From assembly GCA_021200475.1 (NCBI GenBank), contig JAJQGP010000008.1, forward strand, positions 1-32,996: DNA of 32,996 nt, given 5' to 3'. Positions 1 through 8,187 of the stretch are shown in pieces. This DNA comes from Lachnospiraceae bacterium (GTDB lineage: Bacteria > Bacillota > Clostridia > Lachnospirales > Lachnospiraceae). Positions within the stretch are counted from its first letter, which is position 1, and each line of letters begins with the position of its first letter. A program made the translations under genes and the position numbers. The notes under the pieces are model-generated. The model was not told the DNA's origin, did no database searches, and worked only from the letters and a program-made list of their open reading frames with translations.

Positions 1-157
1 GTCCGGACGCTGGGAAGTGTAAAAACTCGGGGCATTTGCTTCCTGCTTTGGCATTATCCCCTTTTGTCGTTTGTATCTTAAAATTGACATGGGAGAAATG
101 TTTTGAAAAAAATACAATTTTTCTGTGTGAAAAATAAAAATTTCAGGAAGAAACTTC
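1..157. other. Non-coding region upstream of the S10 promoter
   Basis: No convincing coding sequence is visible here. From about 105 to 145 the DNA is very A/T-rich with A- and T-tracts directly upstream of the -35 box, as expected of an UP element that contacts the RNA polymerase alpha C-terminal domain. A TTGACA at 84-89 has no -10 box at a suitable distance. The upstream gene lies outside the window. Confidence 0.5.
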
Positions 158-186
158 TTGCAATCCCCGGGAAATTCCTTTATAAT
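158..186 (+). promoter_or_regulatory. Sigma-70 promoter of the S10 operon
   Basis: TTGCAA at 158-163 and a perfect TATAAT at 181-186 are separated by exactly 17 bases, with an A/T-rich upstream tract. Transcription should start near 193, giving a 5' leader of about 310 nucleotides before rpsJ. The promoter of the second ribosomal unit at 14217 has the same -35 hexamer and spacing. Confidence 0.88.
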
Positions 187-227
187 GGCTGAGGTTGTGG
201 CCTTGATAGCGTAGAAGCGTGAGGTTG

Positions 228-251
228 CTGCGGTGTGCGCCGCAGGTTTTT
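228..251 (+). promoter_or_regulatory. Hairpin plus U-tract early in the S10 leader (possible attenuator)
   Basis: CTGCGG (228-233) and CCGCAG (240-245) form a six-base-pair stem with a six-base loop, followed after one base by five Ts. It begins about 35 bases after the predicted start of transcription. It looks like a weak intrinsic terminator, so it may attenuate transcription of the whole operon. Function is inferred from structure only. Confidence 0.45.
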
Positions 252-283
252 CCGTGGAGCGAATGTCAGGTTATGAAAGCTGG

Positions 284-386
284 CGACAAGTCACTGTACA
301 AAATTTTAATGATTCCGGTAAATAAGCAACCGGATACCGTGCGGGCGCATGACACGCACGGGTGAGTGTACAGTCACCGCTTGTCG
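284..386 (+). promoter_or_regulatory. Multi-branched structured leader of the S10 operon
   Basis: CGACAAG (284-290) pairs with CTTGTCG (380-386), and ACTGTACA (293-300) pairs with TGTACAGT (367-374), closing a long stem with a small internal loop. Inside it sit two hairpins: TCCGGT/ACCGGA (314-319 with 329-334) and CCGTGCG/CGCACGG (337-343 with 355-361). This is a compact junction-type RNA fold just before the first ribosomal protein gene, where autogenous ribosomal protein binding sites are often found. In E. coli L4 controls the S10 operon through its leader; whether L4 or another protein binds here cannot be told from sequence. Confidence 0.6.
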
Positions 387-431
387 TACTGAAGCACGTC
401 GTGTATCTGGAGATCAGGTGTGCGGCGCAGA

Positions 432-468
432 CCACGTCCGCGCGAGAGCGCAAATCCTACTGACGTGG
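432..468 (+). promoter_or_regulatory. Stem-loop just upstream of the rpsJ ribosome binding site
   Basis: CCACGTC (432-438) pairs with GACGTGG (462-468). The loop contains a second short hairpin, GCGC-GAGA-GCGC (440-451), closed by a GNRA-type tetraloop. The structure ends about 22 bases before the GGAGG at 491-495, so it could influence translation initiation on rpsJ. Confidence 0.5.
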
Positions 469-506
469 TTCTCCATAAAAGTGCGAATAAGGAGGCGACT
501 TTTTTT

Positions 507-824
507 ATGGCAACTCAGGTAATGAGAATCACACTGAAAGCGTATGACCATCAGCTGGTGGATGCATCCGCAAAGAAGATCATCGAAACTGTAAAAAAGA
601 ATGGAGCACAGGTAAGCGGACCGGTGCCACTCCCGACGAAGAAAGAGGTAGTGACCATCCTTCGTGCGGTACACAAGTACAAAGACTCCAGAGAGCAGTT
701 CGAGCAGAGAACACACAAGAGACTGATTGATATCATCGCACCGACTCAGAAGACAGTAGATGCACTGTCCAGACTGGAGATGCCGGCGGGTGTTTACATT
801 GATATCAAGATGAAGCAGAAATAA
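507..824 (+). CDS. rpsJ: 30S ribosomal protein S10 (uS10, NusE)
   Basis: S10 sits in the head of the 30S subunit and also acts as NusE with NusB in transcription antitermination. The 105-residue product has the usual family length and contains typical S10 stretches such as [14 protein letters not shown] and MPAGVYIDI. The start is ATG 507, preceded by GGAGG at 491-495. The same frame is open back to 420, but those 29 Arg/Pro-rich residues come from the structured leader and are not part of S10. It is the first gene of the operon and is followed by L3 after a 115-base gap. Confidence 0.97.
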   Translation: MATQVMRITLKAYDHQLVDASAKKIIETVKKNGAQVSGPVPLPTKKEVVTILRAVHKYKDSREQFEQRTHKRLIDIIAPTQKTVDALSRLEMPAGVYIDIKMKQK

Positions 825-939
825 TTCTGCTGCTGGTAATGAGGCAAATCCTATTCAGGTTGAGATAGCTGTTGACTAGGATGATTGCGATGTGAATTGT
901 TTGCACGCAATCCGCTGTAGAAAAACAGGAGGTAAAGGA

Positions 940-1575
940 ATGAAGAAGGCAATCTTAGCAACCAAAGTCGGAATGACACAGATTTTCGACGAGAACGGAC
1001 TTTTGATTCCGGTAACGGTTCTTCAGGCCGGGCCATGCGTGGTGACGCAGGTCAAGACAGTAGCGAAGGACGGTTACAGCGCAGTTCAGGTTGGCTTTGT
1101 GGACAAGAGAGAAAAGCTTGTCAATAAGCCGCAGAAGGGCGCATTTGACAAAGCGGGCGTTTCTTACAAGAGATACGTCAGAGAATTCAGACTGGATGAC
1201 GCTGAGAGCTATGAAGTGAAACAGGAGATCAAGGCTGATGTGTTTGCAGTTGGCGAGAAGGTTGACGCGACCGCCGTTTCCAAGGGCAAAGGCTTCCAGG
1301 GTGCGATCAAGAGACATGGACAGCACAGAGGACCGATGGCGCATGGTTCCAAGTATCATCGTCACGCGGGTTCCAACGGTTCTTCCTCTGATCCAAGCCG
1401 CGTATTTAAGGGCAAAGCGATGCCGGGCCGTATGGGCGGCGAGCAGGTGACCGTTCAGAACCTTGAGATCGTTCGTGTAGATGCAGAAGAGAATCTGATT
1501 CTGGTAAAGGGCGCTGTTCCCGGACCGAAGAAAGCACTTGTTACTTTAAAGAATACCGTAAAGTCCGGTAAGTAA
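940..1575 (+). CDS. rplC: 50S ribosomal protein L3 (uL3)
   Basis: L3 is an early-assembling protein that reaches with an extended loop towards the peptidyl transferase centre. The 211-residue product begins [16 protein letters not shown], a classic L3 N-terminus, and carries the conserved loop sequence [15 protein letters not shown] followed by a [10 protein letters not shown] segment. ATG 940 is chosen because AGGAGGT lies at 926-932. The frame is open 16 codons further upstream, but that extension lacks family similarity. L4 follows after 30 bases with its own AAAGGAGG. Confidence 0.97.
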   Translation: MKKAILATKVGMTQIFDENGLLIPVTVLQAGPCVVTQVKTVAKDGYSAVQVGFVDKREKLVNKPQKGAFDKAGVSYKRYVREFRLDDAESYEVKQEIKADVFAVGEKVDATAVSKGKGFQGAIKRHGQHRGPMAHGSKYHRHAGSNGSSSDPSRVFKGKAMPGRMGGEQVTVQNLEIVRVDAEENLILVKGAVPGPKKALVTLKNTVKSGK

Positions 1576-1605
1576 GCCTATTGACAGGAAAGGAGGAGAA
1601 CACAG

Positions 1606-2226
1606 ATGGCAAACGTATCTGTTTATAATATGGAAGGCAAAGAAGTAGGCCAGATGGAACTGAACGACGCCGTGTTTGGCGTAGAAGTCAATGATCATCT
1701 GGTACATCTCGCGGTTGTGAGCCAGCTGGCAGCGAAGCGTCAGGGCACACAGAAAGCGAAGACCCGTTCTGAGGTTTCCGGCGGCGGAAAGAAGCCGTGG
1801 AGACAGAAGGGCACCGGCCACGCGAGACAGGGTTCAATCCGTGCTCCGCAGTGGAAGGGCGGCGGCGTTGTATTCGCACCGGTTCCGAGAGATTATACGT
1901 TCAAGATGAACAAGAAAGAAAAGAGACTGGCTCTGAAGTCTGCACTGACCTCCAGAGTACAGGAGAACAAGCTGATTGTGATTGATGAGCTGAAGTTCTC
2001 TGAGATCAAGACGAAGAACATGAAGGCTGTTCTGGATGCTGTGAAGGTAGACCAGGCACTTCTGGTGCTTGAGGATAACGATAAGAATGTGGTTCTTTCC
2101 GCAAGAAATCTTCCGGATGTAAAGACCGCTCTGATCAATACGATAAATGTATATGATATTCTGAAATACAATACGGTAGTGGCCACGAAGGCGGCTGTGG
2201 AGAAGATCGAGGAGGTGTACGCGTAA
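1606..2226 (+). CDS. rplD: 50S ribosomal protein L4 (uL4)
   Basis: L4 binds 23S rRNA domain I and lines the peptide exit tunnel with L22. In E. coli it also represses the S10 operon. The 206-residue product has the expected length. Its long basic tunnel loop is visible at about residues 60-90, including [15 protein letters not shown] and APQWKGGG. The stop codon shares its last base with the start codon of rplW (TAATG at 2224-2228), so the two are probably translationally coupled. Given its known role elsewhere, it is the first candidate ligand for the structured operon leader, although nothing here proves that. Confidence 0.97.
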   Translation: MANVSVYNMEGKEVGQMELNDAVFGVEVNDHLVHLAVVSQLAAKRQGTQKAKTRSEVSGGGKKPWRQKGTGHARQGSIRAPQWKGGGVVFAPVPRDYTFKMNKKEKRLALKSALTSRVQENKLIVIDELKFSEIKTKNMKAVLDAVKVDQALLVLEDNDKNVVLSARNLPDVKTALINTINVYDILKYNTVVATKAAVEKIEEVYA

Positions 2227-2525
2227 TGGCTGATATTAAGTATTATGACGTGATCCTGAAACCGGTGATCACAGAGAAGAGCATGAACGCGATGTCAGAG
2301 AAAAAGTATACATTCCTGGTACATCCGGATGTGACAAAGTCTCAGGTAAAAGAGGCTGTGGAGAAGATGTTTGACGGTGCGAAGGTAAAGCAGGTCAACA
2401 CCATGAATCTGTCTGGCAAGCCAAAGCGCCGCGGGATGACATACGGAAAGACCGCGAAGACCAAGAAGGCGGTTGTGACGCTGACGGAAGACAGCAAGGA
2501 CATCGAGATTTTCGAGGGACTGTAA
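2226..2525 (+). CDS. rplW: 50S ribosomal protein L23 (uL23)
   Basis: L23 lies at the tunnel exit and is the docking point for trigger factor and the signal recognition particle. The 99-residue product contains the family pattern [12 protein letters not shown] near the N-terminus, then the [11 protein letters not shown] segment and the basic KPKRRG loop. The start overlaps the rplD stop by one base. It is followed by a 187-base gap before L2, which is unusual because these two genes are normally close together. Confidence 0.97.
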   Translation: MADIKYYDVILKPVITEKSMNAMSEKKYTFLVHPDVTKSQVKEAVEKMFDGAKVKQVNTMNLSGKPKRRGMTYGKTAKTKKAVVTLTEDSKDIEIFEGL

Positions 2526-2712
2526 AGTCCGTTTATGACGCGGGGCGAAAGGTTTTTTCCTGCAGATGAAGGACACGCTCCGACGCGTTGTACACTATCT
2601 GCCATGAGGCAGGATAATAGACGCAGCGGCCGTGCAGAAAGCTTTTTAAGCAATCGGACGGCTGTGCGAAGGAACAATACAGGCTGTTCCTTACGAAGAA
2701 AGGAGAAACATT
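2526..2712 (+). promoter_or_regulatory. Expanded rplW-rplB gap with stem-loops
   Basis: This 187-base spacer holds no convincing gene; a 65-codon open frame from 2535 runs out of frame into rplB and looks spurious. A clear stem-loop, AAGGAACA (2669-2676) with TGTTCCTT (2685-2692), stands right before the rplB ribosome binding site. A smaller bulged hairpin (CTGCC/GGCAG) lies around 2600-2615. No T-run follows either, so they look like RNA processing or translational elements rather than terminators. Confidence 0.45.
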
Positions 2713-3552
2713 ATGGGAATCAAAACCTATAAACCATATACGCCTTCCAGAAGGCATATGACCGGTTCTGATTTTTCAGAGATCACCAAGACGACTCCTG
2801 AGAAGTCTCTGACCGTATCTCTTAAAAAGAACGCGGGCCGGAACAACCAGGGTAAGATCACAGTAAGACATCATGGCGGCGGCAGCAGAAGAAAATACAG
2901 ACTGGTAGATTTCAAGAGAAATAAGGACGGGATCCCGGCAAAGGTTCTCGGTATTGAATACGATCCGAACCGTTCTGCGAATATCGCCCTGATCTGCTAT
3001 GCAGATGGCGAAAAGTCCTACGTTCTCGCTCCGGCGGGTATGCAGGTAGGCTGGACGGTTATGAACGGACCGGAAGCAGAAGTTCGTGTGGGCAACTGCC
3101 TGCCGCTTTCCATGATTCCTGTTGGTACCATGGTACACAACGTAGAGCTTTATCCGGGTCATGGCGGACAGCTGGTTCGTTCAGCCGGTAATGGGGCTCA
3201 GCTGATGGCGAAGGAAGGAAAGTACGCGACTCTGAGACTTCCGTCCGGTGAGATGAGAATGGTCCCGGCGGACTGCCGCGCGACGGTTGGTATCGTAGGA
3301 AACGGCGAACACAACCTGATCAATATTGGGAAAGCCGGAAGAAAGCGTCATATGGGCGTTCGCCCGACGGTACGTGGTTCTGTTATGAACCCGAATGACC
3401 ATCCGCATGGCGGCGGCGAGGGCAGAGCTCCGGTAGGACGTCCGGGTCCGAGCACTCCATGGGGCAAGCCTGCGCAGGGTCTGAAGACCAGAAAGCAGAA
3501 GAAAGCTTCCAATAAGCTGATCGTAAGAAGAAGAGACGGCAAGGCAGTCTAA
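2713..3552 (+). CDS. rplB: 50S ribosomal protein L2 (uL2)
   Basis: L2 is needed for subunit association and peptidyl transferase activity. The 279-residue product is of normal length. It shows the OB-fold region ([16 protein letters not shown]) and the SH3-like domain. The conserved C-terminal [14 protein letters not shown] contains the histidine known to sit near the catalytic centre. The C-terminus is basic, ending in [19 protein letters not shown] precedes the start at the normal distance. The codon context matches neighbouring ribosomal genes. Confidence 0.98.
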   Translation: MGIKTYKPYTPSRRHMTGSDFSEITKTTPEKSLTVSLKKNAGRNNQGKITVRHHGGGSRRKYRLVDFKRNKDGIPAKVLGIEYDPNRSANIALICYADGEKSYVLAPAGMQVGWTVMNGPEAEVRVGNCLPLSMIPVGTMVHNVELYPGHGGQLVRSAGNGAQLMAKEGKYATLRLPSGEMRMVPADCRATVGIVGNGEHNLINIGKAGRKRHMGVRPTVRGSVMNPNDHPHGGGEGRAPVGRPGPSTPWGKPAQGLKTRKQKKASNKLIVRRRDGKAV

Positions 3553-3572
3553 GATGCATGCACCCGCGCGAA

Positions 3573-3589
3573 GGGCTGCCCGGCAGCCC
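3573..3589 (+). promoter_or_regulatory. GC-rich hairpin between rplB and rpsS
   Basis: GGGCTGC (3573-3579) and GCAGCCC (3583-3589) form a perfect seven-base-pair stem with a three-base loop. It has no T-run, so it is not a standard terminator. A weaker CGAC/GTCG hairpin follows near 3610-3622. The 106-base gap contains nothing else apart from the rpsS ribosome binding site (GAGGAGG). Confidence 0.5.
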
Positions 3590-3658
3590 GCGGTTGCGGC
3601 AGGATAAGCGACAGGGAGTCGTTTATGATATAGATAGGAAAATATGAGGAGGTAAACA

Positions 3659-3940
3659 ATGGCTCGTTCACTGAAAAAAGGACCGTTTGCTGATGAGAGT
3701 CTGCTGAAGAAAATAGATGCGATGAACGCTTCGGGGAGCAAACAGGTGATCAAGACCTGGTCACGCCGCTCCACGATCTTCCCGCAGATGGTTGGGCATA
3801 CCATCGCGGTCCATGATGGAAGAAAGCATGTTCCGGTATATATCACAGAGGATATGGTTGGACATAAGCTTGGCGAGTTTGTGGTGACGCGGACTTACAG
3901 AGGACATGGCAAGGACGAGAAGAAGTCCCGCGCGCGCTAG
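3659..3940 (+). CDS. rpsS: 30S ribosomal protein S19 (uS19)
   Basis: S19 binds the 30S head with S13 and contacts the A-site finger region of 23S rRNA. The 93-residue product starts [15 protein letters not shown], almost a signature for the family, and continues with [25 protein letters not shown]-type sequence and a basic C-terminal tail. Start ATG 3659 follows GAGGAGGT. L22 starts 43 bases downstream. Confidence 0.97.
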   Translation: MARSLKKGPFADESLLKKIDAMNASGSKQVIKTWSRRSTIFPQMVGHTIAVHDGRKHVPVYITEDMVGHKLGEFVVTRTYRGHGKDEKKSRAR

Positions 3941-3983
3941 GTATAAGAAGAATCGGAACAGTATTTGAAAGGAGATAAATCCA

Positions 3984-4370
3984 ATGGCAAAAGGACATAG
4001 ATCCCAGATCAAGAGAGAGAGAAATGCCGAAAAGGATACGAGACCGTCCGCAAAGGTTTCCTATGCGCGTGTTTCTACCCGCAAGGCCTGCTACGTTTTG
4101 GATGCCATCCGGGGAAAAGATGTTCAGAGCGCAATTGGCATTCTGACATACAATCCAAGATACGCATCAGAAGTTATTTTGAAGCTGCTTAAGTCCGCGA
4201 TCGCGAACGCGGAGAATAATAATGGCCTGAGCGCTTCGAACCTGTATATCGAGGAGTGTTACGCGAATAAGGGTCCGACAATGAAGAGAATCAGACCGAG
4301 AGCACAGGGCAGAGCATACCGCATTGAGAAGCGTATGAGCCACATCACAATCGTGCTGAATGAGAAGTAA
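3984..4370 (+). CDS. rplV: 50S ribosomal protein L22 (uL22)
   Basis: L22 contacts all six domains of 23S rRNA, and its beta-hairpin forms part of the exit tunnel next to L4. The 128-residue product is somewhat longer than the usual 110 or so because of a basic N-terminal extension of about 20 residues before the conserved [16 protein letters not shown]. The tunnel hairpin region, [17 protein letters not shown], is intact; macrolide resistance changes map to this loop in other bacteria. The start is supported by AAAGGAGAT at 3968-3976. S3 begins 11 bases after its stop. Confidence 0.96.
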   Translation: MAKGHRSQIKRERNAEKDTRPSAKVSYARVSTRKACYVLDAIRGKDVQSAIGILTYNPRYASEVILKLLKSAIANAENNNGLSASNLYIEECYANKGPTMKRIRPRAQGRAYRIEKRMSHITIVLNEK

Positions 4371-4381
4371 GGAGGACTGGC

Positions 4382-5032
4382 ATGGGACAGAAAGTTAATC
4401 CACATGGTCTTAGAGTGGGTATCATCAAAGACTGGGATTCCAAATGGTATGCAGAGGGCGATTTCGCTGATTGCCTTGTAGAGGATCATGAGATCCGCAA
4501 ATATCTGAAAAAGAGATTGTACAGCGCAGGCATTTCTACGATAGAGATTGAAAGAGCGTCTGACAGGGTAAAGGTGATCATCCATACGGCGAAGCCGGGC
4601 GTTGTGATCGGCAAAGGCGGCGCTGAGATTGAGAAGCTCAGAGCAGACCTCCAGAAGATGATTTCAAAGAAGCTGATTGTAGATGTAAAAGAGATCAAGA
4701 GACCGGATAAGGATGCGCAGCTTGTAGCTGAGAATATTGCGGCCCAGCTGGAGAACCGTGTTTCCTTCCGCCGTGCGATGAAGTCTGCGATGAGCAGAAC
4801 CATGAAATCTGGTGCGCTTGGAATCAAGACCGCAGCATCCGGACGCCTGGGCGGCGCGGATATGGCCCGTTCCGAGTTTTACAGCGATGGTACGATTCCG
4901 CTTCAGACACTGAGAGCAGATATTGACTATGGATTCGCCGAGGCAAACACCACATACGGCAAAGTTGGCGTAAAGGTATGGATCTACAAGGGCGAAATAC
5001 TTCCATCTAAAAAAGAAGGGAGCGATAAATAA
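4382..5032 (+). CDS. rpsC: 30S ribosomal protein S3 (uS3)
   Basis: S3 is part of the mRNA entry channel and contributes to helicase activity on mRNA. The 216-residue product begins [15 protein letters not shown], the standard S3 opening. It has the KH RNA-binding domain with [14 protein letters not shown] at about residues 75-90, and the C-terminal domain includes the [12 protein letters not shown] segment. AAGGAGG precedes the start by a normal spacing. Its stop TAA overlaps the rplP start ATG by one base, which suggests translational coupling. Confidence 0.97.
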   Translation: MGQKVNPHGLRVGIIKDWDSKWYAEGDFADCLVEDHEIRKYLKKRLYSAGISTIEIERASDRVKVIIHTAKPGVVIGKGGAEIEKLRADLQKMISKKLIVDVKEIKRPDKDAQLVAENIAAQLENRVSFRRAMKSAMSRTMKSGALGIKTAASGRLGGADMARSEFYSDGTIPLQTLRADIDYGFAEANTTYGKVGVKVWIYKGEILPSKKEGSDK

Positions 5033-5469
5033 TGTTAATGCCGAAAAGAACAAAACATCGTAAAGACTTCCGTGGCTCCATGAAAGGAAAGGCTTTAAGG
5101 GGCAACACGATCACTTACGGTGAATATGGCCTTGTGGCGACTGAGCCGTGCTGGATCAAGTCCAATCAGATCGAGGCAGCCCGTGTGGCAATGACCCGTT
5201 ACATCAAGCGTGGCGGTAAAGTATGGATTAAGATTTTCCCGGATAAGCCGGTAACCGCGAAGCCGGCTGAGACCCGAATGGGTTCTGGTAAAGGTACCAC
5301 GGAGTATTGGGTGGCAGTCGTAAAGCCGGGTCGTGTTATGTTTGAACTGGCCGGAGTACCGGATGATGTTGCCCGTGAGGCGCTGCGTCTCGCTATGCAC
5401 AAATTACCCTGCAAATGTAAAATCGTTTCTCGTGCAGACTTAGAAGGCGGTGATAACAGTGAAGAGTAA
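5032..5469 (+). CDS. rplP: 50S ribosomal protein L16 (uL16)
   Basis: L16 organises the A-site tRNA binding region of the 50S subunit. The 145-residue product starts [15 protein letters not shown], as in most bacterial L16 proteins, and contains [19 protein letters not shown], part of the loop near the A site. Its start overlaps the rpsC stop by one base, and its 3' end overlaps the proposed rpmC start by 11 bases. The Arg residue that is hydroxylated in some bacteria lies in the same conserved loop; hydroxylation here is unknown. Confidence 0.97.
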   Translation: MLMPKRTKHRKDFRGSMKGKALRGNTITYGEYGLVATEPCWIKSNQIEAARVAMTRYIKRGGKVWIKIFPDKPVTAKPAETRMGSGKGTTEYWVAVVKPGRVMFELAGVPDDVAREALRLAMHKLPCKCKIVSRADLEGGDNSEE

Positions 5470-5662
5470 GAAGTATGTAGATGGTTTGAAGAATAAATCC
5501 GCAGCGGAATTACAGGAAGAATTGGTAGCTGCTAAGAAGGAACTCTTTAATCTGAGATTCCAGAACGCGACGAATCAGTTGGATAACACGGGCAGAATCA
5601 AAGAGGTTCGCAAGAACATCGCTAGAATCCAGACTGTTATCACGGAAAAGGCGAATGCGTGA
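5459..5662 (+). CDS. rpmC: 50S ribosomal protein L29 (uL29)
   Basis: L29 is a small two-helix protein near the exit tunnel next to L23. The proposed start is GTG at 5459, giving 67 residues beginning [11 protein letters not shown]. An in-frame GTG at 5450 would add three residues, but the only Shine-Dalgarno-like sequence, AAGGCGG at 5444-5450, is correctly spaced for 5459 and overlaps 5450. The helical hairpin sequence, [16 protein letters not shown], is typical. The gene overlaps the end of rplP by 11 bases. Confidence 0.93.
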   Translation: MKSKKYVDGLKNKSAAELQEELVAAKKELFNLRFQNATNQLDNTGRIKEVRKNIARIQTVITEKANA

Positions 5663-5698
5663 TTTTAAGTGATTCCGGGAGAAGAAAGGAGAATTTCC

Positions 5699-5953
5699 GT
5701 GGAAAGAAATCTTAGAAAAACCCGTACGGGTAAGGTTGTCAGCGATAAAATGGATAAGACGATCGTTGTGGCTGTAGAGGATCACGTAATGCATCCGCTC
5801 TACAATAAGATCGTGAAAAAGACATATAAGCTGAAAGCGCACGATGAGAACAACGAGTGCAATATCGGCGATACAGTAAAGGTAATGGAGACAAGACCTC
5901 TGTCCAAGGATAAAAGATGGAGACTTGTGGAAATCGTTGAGAAGGTTAAATAA
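5699..5953 (+). CDS. rpsQ: 30S ribosomal protein S17 (uS17)
   Basis: S17 is an OB-fold primary binder of 16S rRNA helix 11. The start is GTG 5699, giving 84 residues beginning [20 protein letters not shown], which matches the family in length and N-terminus. The frame is open back to 5669, but AAAGGAG at 5686-5692 sits correctly only for the GTG. The core motif [19 protein letters not shown] is followed by a canonical [13 protein letters not shown] end. L29 and L14 flank it at 36 and 18 bases. Confidence 0.95.
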   Translation: MERNLRKTRTGKVVSDKMDKTIVVAVEDHVMHPLYNKIVKKTYKLKAHDENNECNIGDTVKVMETRPLSKDKRWRLVEIVEKVK

Positions 5954-5971
5954 CAGAGGGGGTATATCGGC

Positions 5972-6340
5972 ATGATTCAGCAGGAAACCAGACTCAGAGT
6001 AGCAGATAATACCGGTGCGAAGGAAATCCTCTGCATCCGTGTTATGGGCGGTTCCACCAGAAGATATGCGTCAGTTGGCGATACGATCATTGCTACGGTC
6101 AAAGATGCAACGCCAGGCGGCGTTGTCAAAAAAGGCGACGTGGTAAAGGCAGTTGTGGTTCGGACCGTAAAGAGCATCCGCCGCAAGGATGGCTCCTATA
6201 TCAGATTTGACGAGAATGCGGCAGTCATCATCAAAGATGACCTCACTCCGCGAGGAACCCGTATTTTCGGGCCGGTAGCGCGTGAGCTCCGTGACAAGAA
6301 GTTTATGAAGATCGTCTCTCTGGCACCGGAAGTATTATAA
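5972..6340 (+). CDS. rplN: 50S ribosomal protein L14 (uL14)
   Basis: L14 lies at the subunit interface, contacts L19, and is the target of the silencing factor RsfS in other bacteria. The product is exactly 122 residues, the family norm, and starts [18 protein letters not shown], essentially diagnostic. The end, [24 protein letters not shown], is also standard. It has a GAGGGGG ribosome binding site and is followed 13 bases later by rplX. Confidence 0.98.
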   Translation: MIQQETRLRVADNTGAKEILCIRVMGGSTRRYASVGDTIIATVKDATPGGVVKKGDVVKAVVVRTVKSIRRKDGSYIRFDENAAVIIKDDLTPRGTRIFGPVARELRDKKFMKIVSLAPEVL

Positions 6341-6353
6341 GGAGGACCGGAAC

Positions 6354-6653
6354 ATGAATAAGATTAAAACAGGCGATCAGGTAAGAATAATCGCCGGCAA
6401 GGATAAAGGCAAAGAAGGCAAGGTTCTGGCAGTAAAGGAAGGCAAAGTCCTTGTTGAAGGCGCTAACATGGTGACGAAGCACACGAAACCGTCTGCGGCG
6501 AACCAGCAGGGCGGCATTATACAGAAAGAAGCCTTTCTCGACGCGTCGAATGTGATGTATCTCCATAAGGGTCAGGCGACCAGAATCGGTTTTAAGATGG
6601 ATGGAGATAAGAAAGTCCGTGTAGCAAAGGCTACCGGAGACGTCATTGATTAA
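6354..6653 (+). CDS. rplX: 50S ribosomal protein L24 (uL24)
   Basis: L24 starts 50S assembly by binding the 5' domain of 23S rRNA. The 99-residue product opens with a KOW motif, [21 protein letters not shown], and has the [13 protein letters not shown] segment found in bacterial L24. It is slightly shorter than the usual 103 residues at the C-terminus. AAGGAGG precedes the ATG at 6354. It is followed by rplE, which uses a rare TTG start. Confidence 0.97.
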   Translation: MNKIKTGDQVRIIAGKDKGKEGKVLAVKEGKVLVEGANMVTKHTKPSAANQQGGIIQKEAFLDASNVMYLHKGQATRIGFKMDGDKKVRVAKATGDVID

Positions 6654-6675
6654 TTGAGAGAGGAGGGTGCACAAG

Positions 6676-7215
6676 TTGAGCAGACTGAAAGAGACATATC
6701 AGAATGAGATCGTAGACGCTATGATCAAAAAATTTGGATATAAGAATATCATGGAAGTCCCGAAGCTTGAGAAAGTGGTAGTCAACATGGGTGTCGGCGA
6801 AGCAAAGGAAAACGCCAAGGCTCTGGATTCCGCTGTCAGCGATATGGAGATTATCACTGGCCAGAAGGCAGTGAAGACGAAAGCGAAAAATTCCGTGGCG
6901 AACTTCAAGATCAGAGAGGGCATGGCAATTGGCTGCAAGACAACGCTTCGCGGTGAGAAGATGTATGATTTTGTAGACCGCCTGATCAATCTCGCGCTGC
7001 CGCGTGTCCGTGACTTCAGAGGTGTAAATCCGAACGCATTTGACGGCAGAGGAAACTATGCACTGGGCATTAAGGAACAGCTGATTTTCCCGGAGATCGA
7101 GTATGACAAGATCGACAAGGTGCGCGGCATGGACGTGATTTTCGTAACCACCGCGAAGACCGACGAGGAAGCGAGAGAATTGCTGAGACTGTTCAATATG
7201 CCATTTATGAAGTAG
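6676..7215 (+). CDS. rplE: 50S ribosomal protein L5 (uL5), TTG start
   Basis: L5 binds 5S rRNA and contacts the P-site tRNA. I place the start at TTG 6676, giving the standard 179 residues, beginning [20 protein letters not shown] at 6667 in the same frame would add three residues, but it lies inside the AGGAGGG (6661-6667) that serves as ribosome binding site for the TTG. Conserved parts include [16 protein letters not shown] and [17 protein letters not shown]. The weak start codon may tune L5 output; L5 is otherwise normal. Confidence 0.95.
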   Translation: MSRLKETYQNEIVDAMIKKFGYKNIMEVPKLEKVVVNMGVGEAKENAKALDSAVSDMEIITGQKAVKTKAKNSVANFKIREGMAIGCKTTLRGEKMYDFVDRLINLALPRVRDFRGVNPNAFDGRGNYALGIKEQLIFPEIEYDKIDKVRGMDVIFVTTAKTDEEARELLRLFNMPFMK

Positions 7216-7227
7216 GAGGGAAGTTCC

Positions 7228-7413
7228 ATGGCAAAGACTTCAATGAAAATTAAACAGCAGCGTACGCCGAAGTTTTCTACAAGAGCGTATACACGCTGCA
7301 GAATCTGCGGACGTCCGCATTCTGTACTGAGAAAATACGGTATTTGCCGTGTCTGCTTCCGTGAACTGGCTTACAAAGGCCAGATTCCGGGAGTAAAGAA
7401 AGCAAGCTGGTAA
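7228..7413 (+). CDS. rpsZ: 30S ribosomal protein S14, zinc-binding type (uS14)
   Basis: S14 binds late to the 30S head next to S3 and S10. At 61 residues this is the short zinc form (type Z). Cys24, Cys27, Cys40 and Cys43 form two CxxC knuckles, in CRICG and CRVC. The C-terminus, [15 protein letters not shown], is the family signature. Many Firmicutes also carry a zinc-free longer paralogue elsewhere for zinc limitation; none is in this window. The gap downstream (187 bases) contains two repeat copies. Confidence 0.97.
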   Translation: MAKTSMKIKQQRTPKFSTRAYTRCRICGRPHSVLRKYGICRVCFRELAYKGQIPGVKKASW

Positions 7414-7425
7414 AAATAAAGGAGA

Positions 7426-7478
7426 GCCATCGCATAAATGCGGTGGCCTGCGTCGCAAACCCTGGCGGGTTTTACGAC
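7426..7478 (+). repeat. Structured intergenic repeat, copy 1
   Basis: Stem 1 is GCCATCGCA (7426-7434) with TGCGGTGGC (7439-7447), including one G-U pair. The linker CTGC leads to stem 2, GTCG-C-AAACCC (7452-7462) with GGGTTT-TA-CGAC (7467-7478). The layout, a GCC(A)-type stem, then CCTGCGTCG, then a second stem beginning GTC, recurs at 7488, 8033, 9927 and 14753, always on the same strand and always in ribosomal operon gaps. I do not recognise the family. Confidence 0.6.
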
Positions 7479-7487
7479 AGAAAAGGA

Positions 7488-7562
7488 GAGCCTCGCCGTG
7501 CATAATTGCGCTTCGCGCAATGGCTCGGCCTGCGTCGTACATTTGCTTCGCAAATATACGAC
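7488..7562 (+). repeat. Structured intergenic repeat, copy 2
   Basis: GAGCC (7488-7492) and GGCTC (7522-7526) enclose a hairpin ATTGCGC-TTC-GCGCAAT (7505-7521). After GGCCTGC comes a 13-base-pair stem, GTCGTACATTTGC (7534-7546) with GCAAATATACGAC (7550-7562), loop TTC and one C-A mismatch. The same final stem occurs in copies at 8096 and 14809 with changed but still paired outer bases and the same mismatch. It lies in tandem with copy 1, just before the rpsH ribosome binding site. Confidence 0.7.
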
Positions 7563-7600
7563 ATAACATGTAAAGTCTGAAGAATGAGGAGGAAACTTAC

Positions 7601-8002
7601 ATGACAGTAACAGATCCGATTGCGGATATGCTCACAAGAATCCGCAACGCAAATACAGCAAAGCATGACACGGTAGACGTACCGGCGTCCAAGATTAAGA
7701 TTGCGATCGCAGATATCCTTGTAGACGAGGGATATATCAAGAAGTATGATCTGAAAGAAGACGGAGTAGTCAAGACCATTCATATCACGCTGAAATACGG
7801 CGCTGATAAAAATGAGAAGGTCATCACCGGCCTGAAGAGAATTTCCAAGCCGGGTCTGCGCGTATATGCAGGTAAGGATGAGCTTCCGAGAGTTCTTGGC
7901 GGTCTGGGAATCGCGATCCTGTCCACAAACCAGGGTGTCATCACAGACAAGCAGGCAAGAAAGCTGCAGGTAGGCGGCGAAGTGCTGGCGTTTGTGTGGT
8001 AA
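7601..8002 (+). CDS. rpsH: 30S ribosomal protein S8 (uS8)
   Basis: S8 binds the central domain of 16S rRNA. In E. coli it represses the spc operon by binding near the L5 start. The 133-residue product opens [17 protein letters not shown] and contains [30 protein letters not shown], both typical (the latter is split here only by family variation). GAGGAGG precedes ATG 7601. It is separated from S14 by 187 bases and from L6 by 185 bases, each containing structured repeats. This is unlike the compact arrangement seen in most bacteria. Confidence 0.97.
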   Translation: MTVTDPIADMLTRIRNANTAKHDTVDVPASKIKIAIADILVDEGYIKKYDLKEDGVVKTIHITLKYGADKNEKVITGLKRISKPGLRVYAGKDELPRVLGGLGIAILSTNQGVITDKQARKLQVGGEVLAFVW

Positions 8003-8032
8003 ACCCAGAACGTTGGCGAAAGGTAGAGATGA

Positions 8033-8124
8033 GCCACCGCCTACGGCGGCGGCCTGGGGTGTTCTCGATTTACTGCGTAAATCGGAACATTCTGCGTCAC
8101 ACATTTGCTGCGCAAATATGTGAC
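8033..8124 (+). repeat. Structured intergenic repeat, copy 3 (three stems)
   Basis: Stem 1 is GCCACCGCC (8033-8041) with GGCGGCGGC (8045-8053). Stem 2 is GTTC-T-CGATTTAC (8061-8073) with GTAAATCG-GAAC (8077-8088). Stem 3 is GTCACACATTTGC (8096-8108) with GCAAATATGTGAC (8112-8124). Stem 3 keeps the inner ATTTGC/GCAAAT and the C-A mismatch of copy 2 but swaps the outer GTCGTA/TACGAC for GTCACA/TGTGAC, a compensated change. Confidence 0.72.
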
Positions 8125-8187
8125 CTTTACTGAAAACAGAGGGGGCGCATAGTCCCTTCCGAAAATCTAAGTAAGGAGGAAAATGGC

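Noticed and set aside
84-118. Second promoter using TTGACA at 84-89
   Set aside because: The nearest -10-like TACAAT is 23 bases away, outside the workable range.
420-506. In-frame N-terminal extension of S10
   Set aside because: It consists of leader sequence with strong stem-loops, lacks family similarity, and GGAGG at 491-495 supports ATG 507.
2535-2732. Possible 65-residue gene between rplW and rplB
   Set aside because: No good ribosome binding site, overlaps rplB out of frame, and codon pattern is unlike neighbouring genes.
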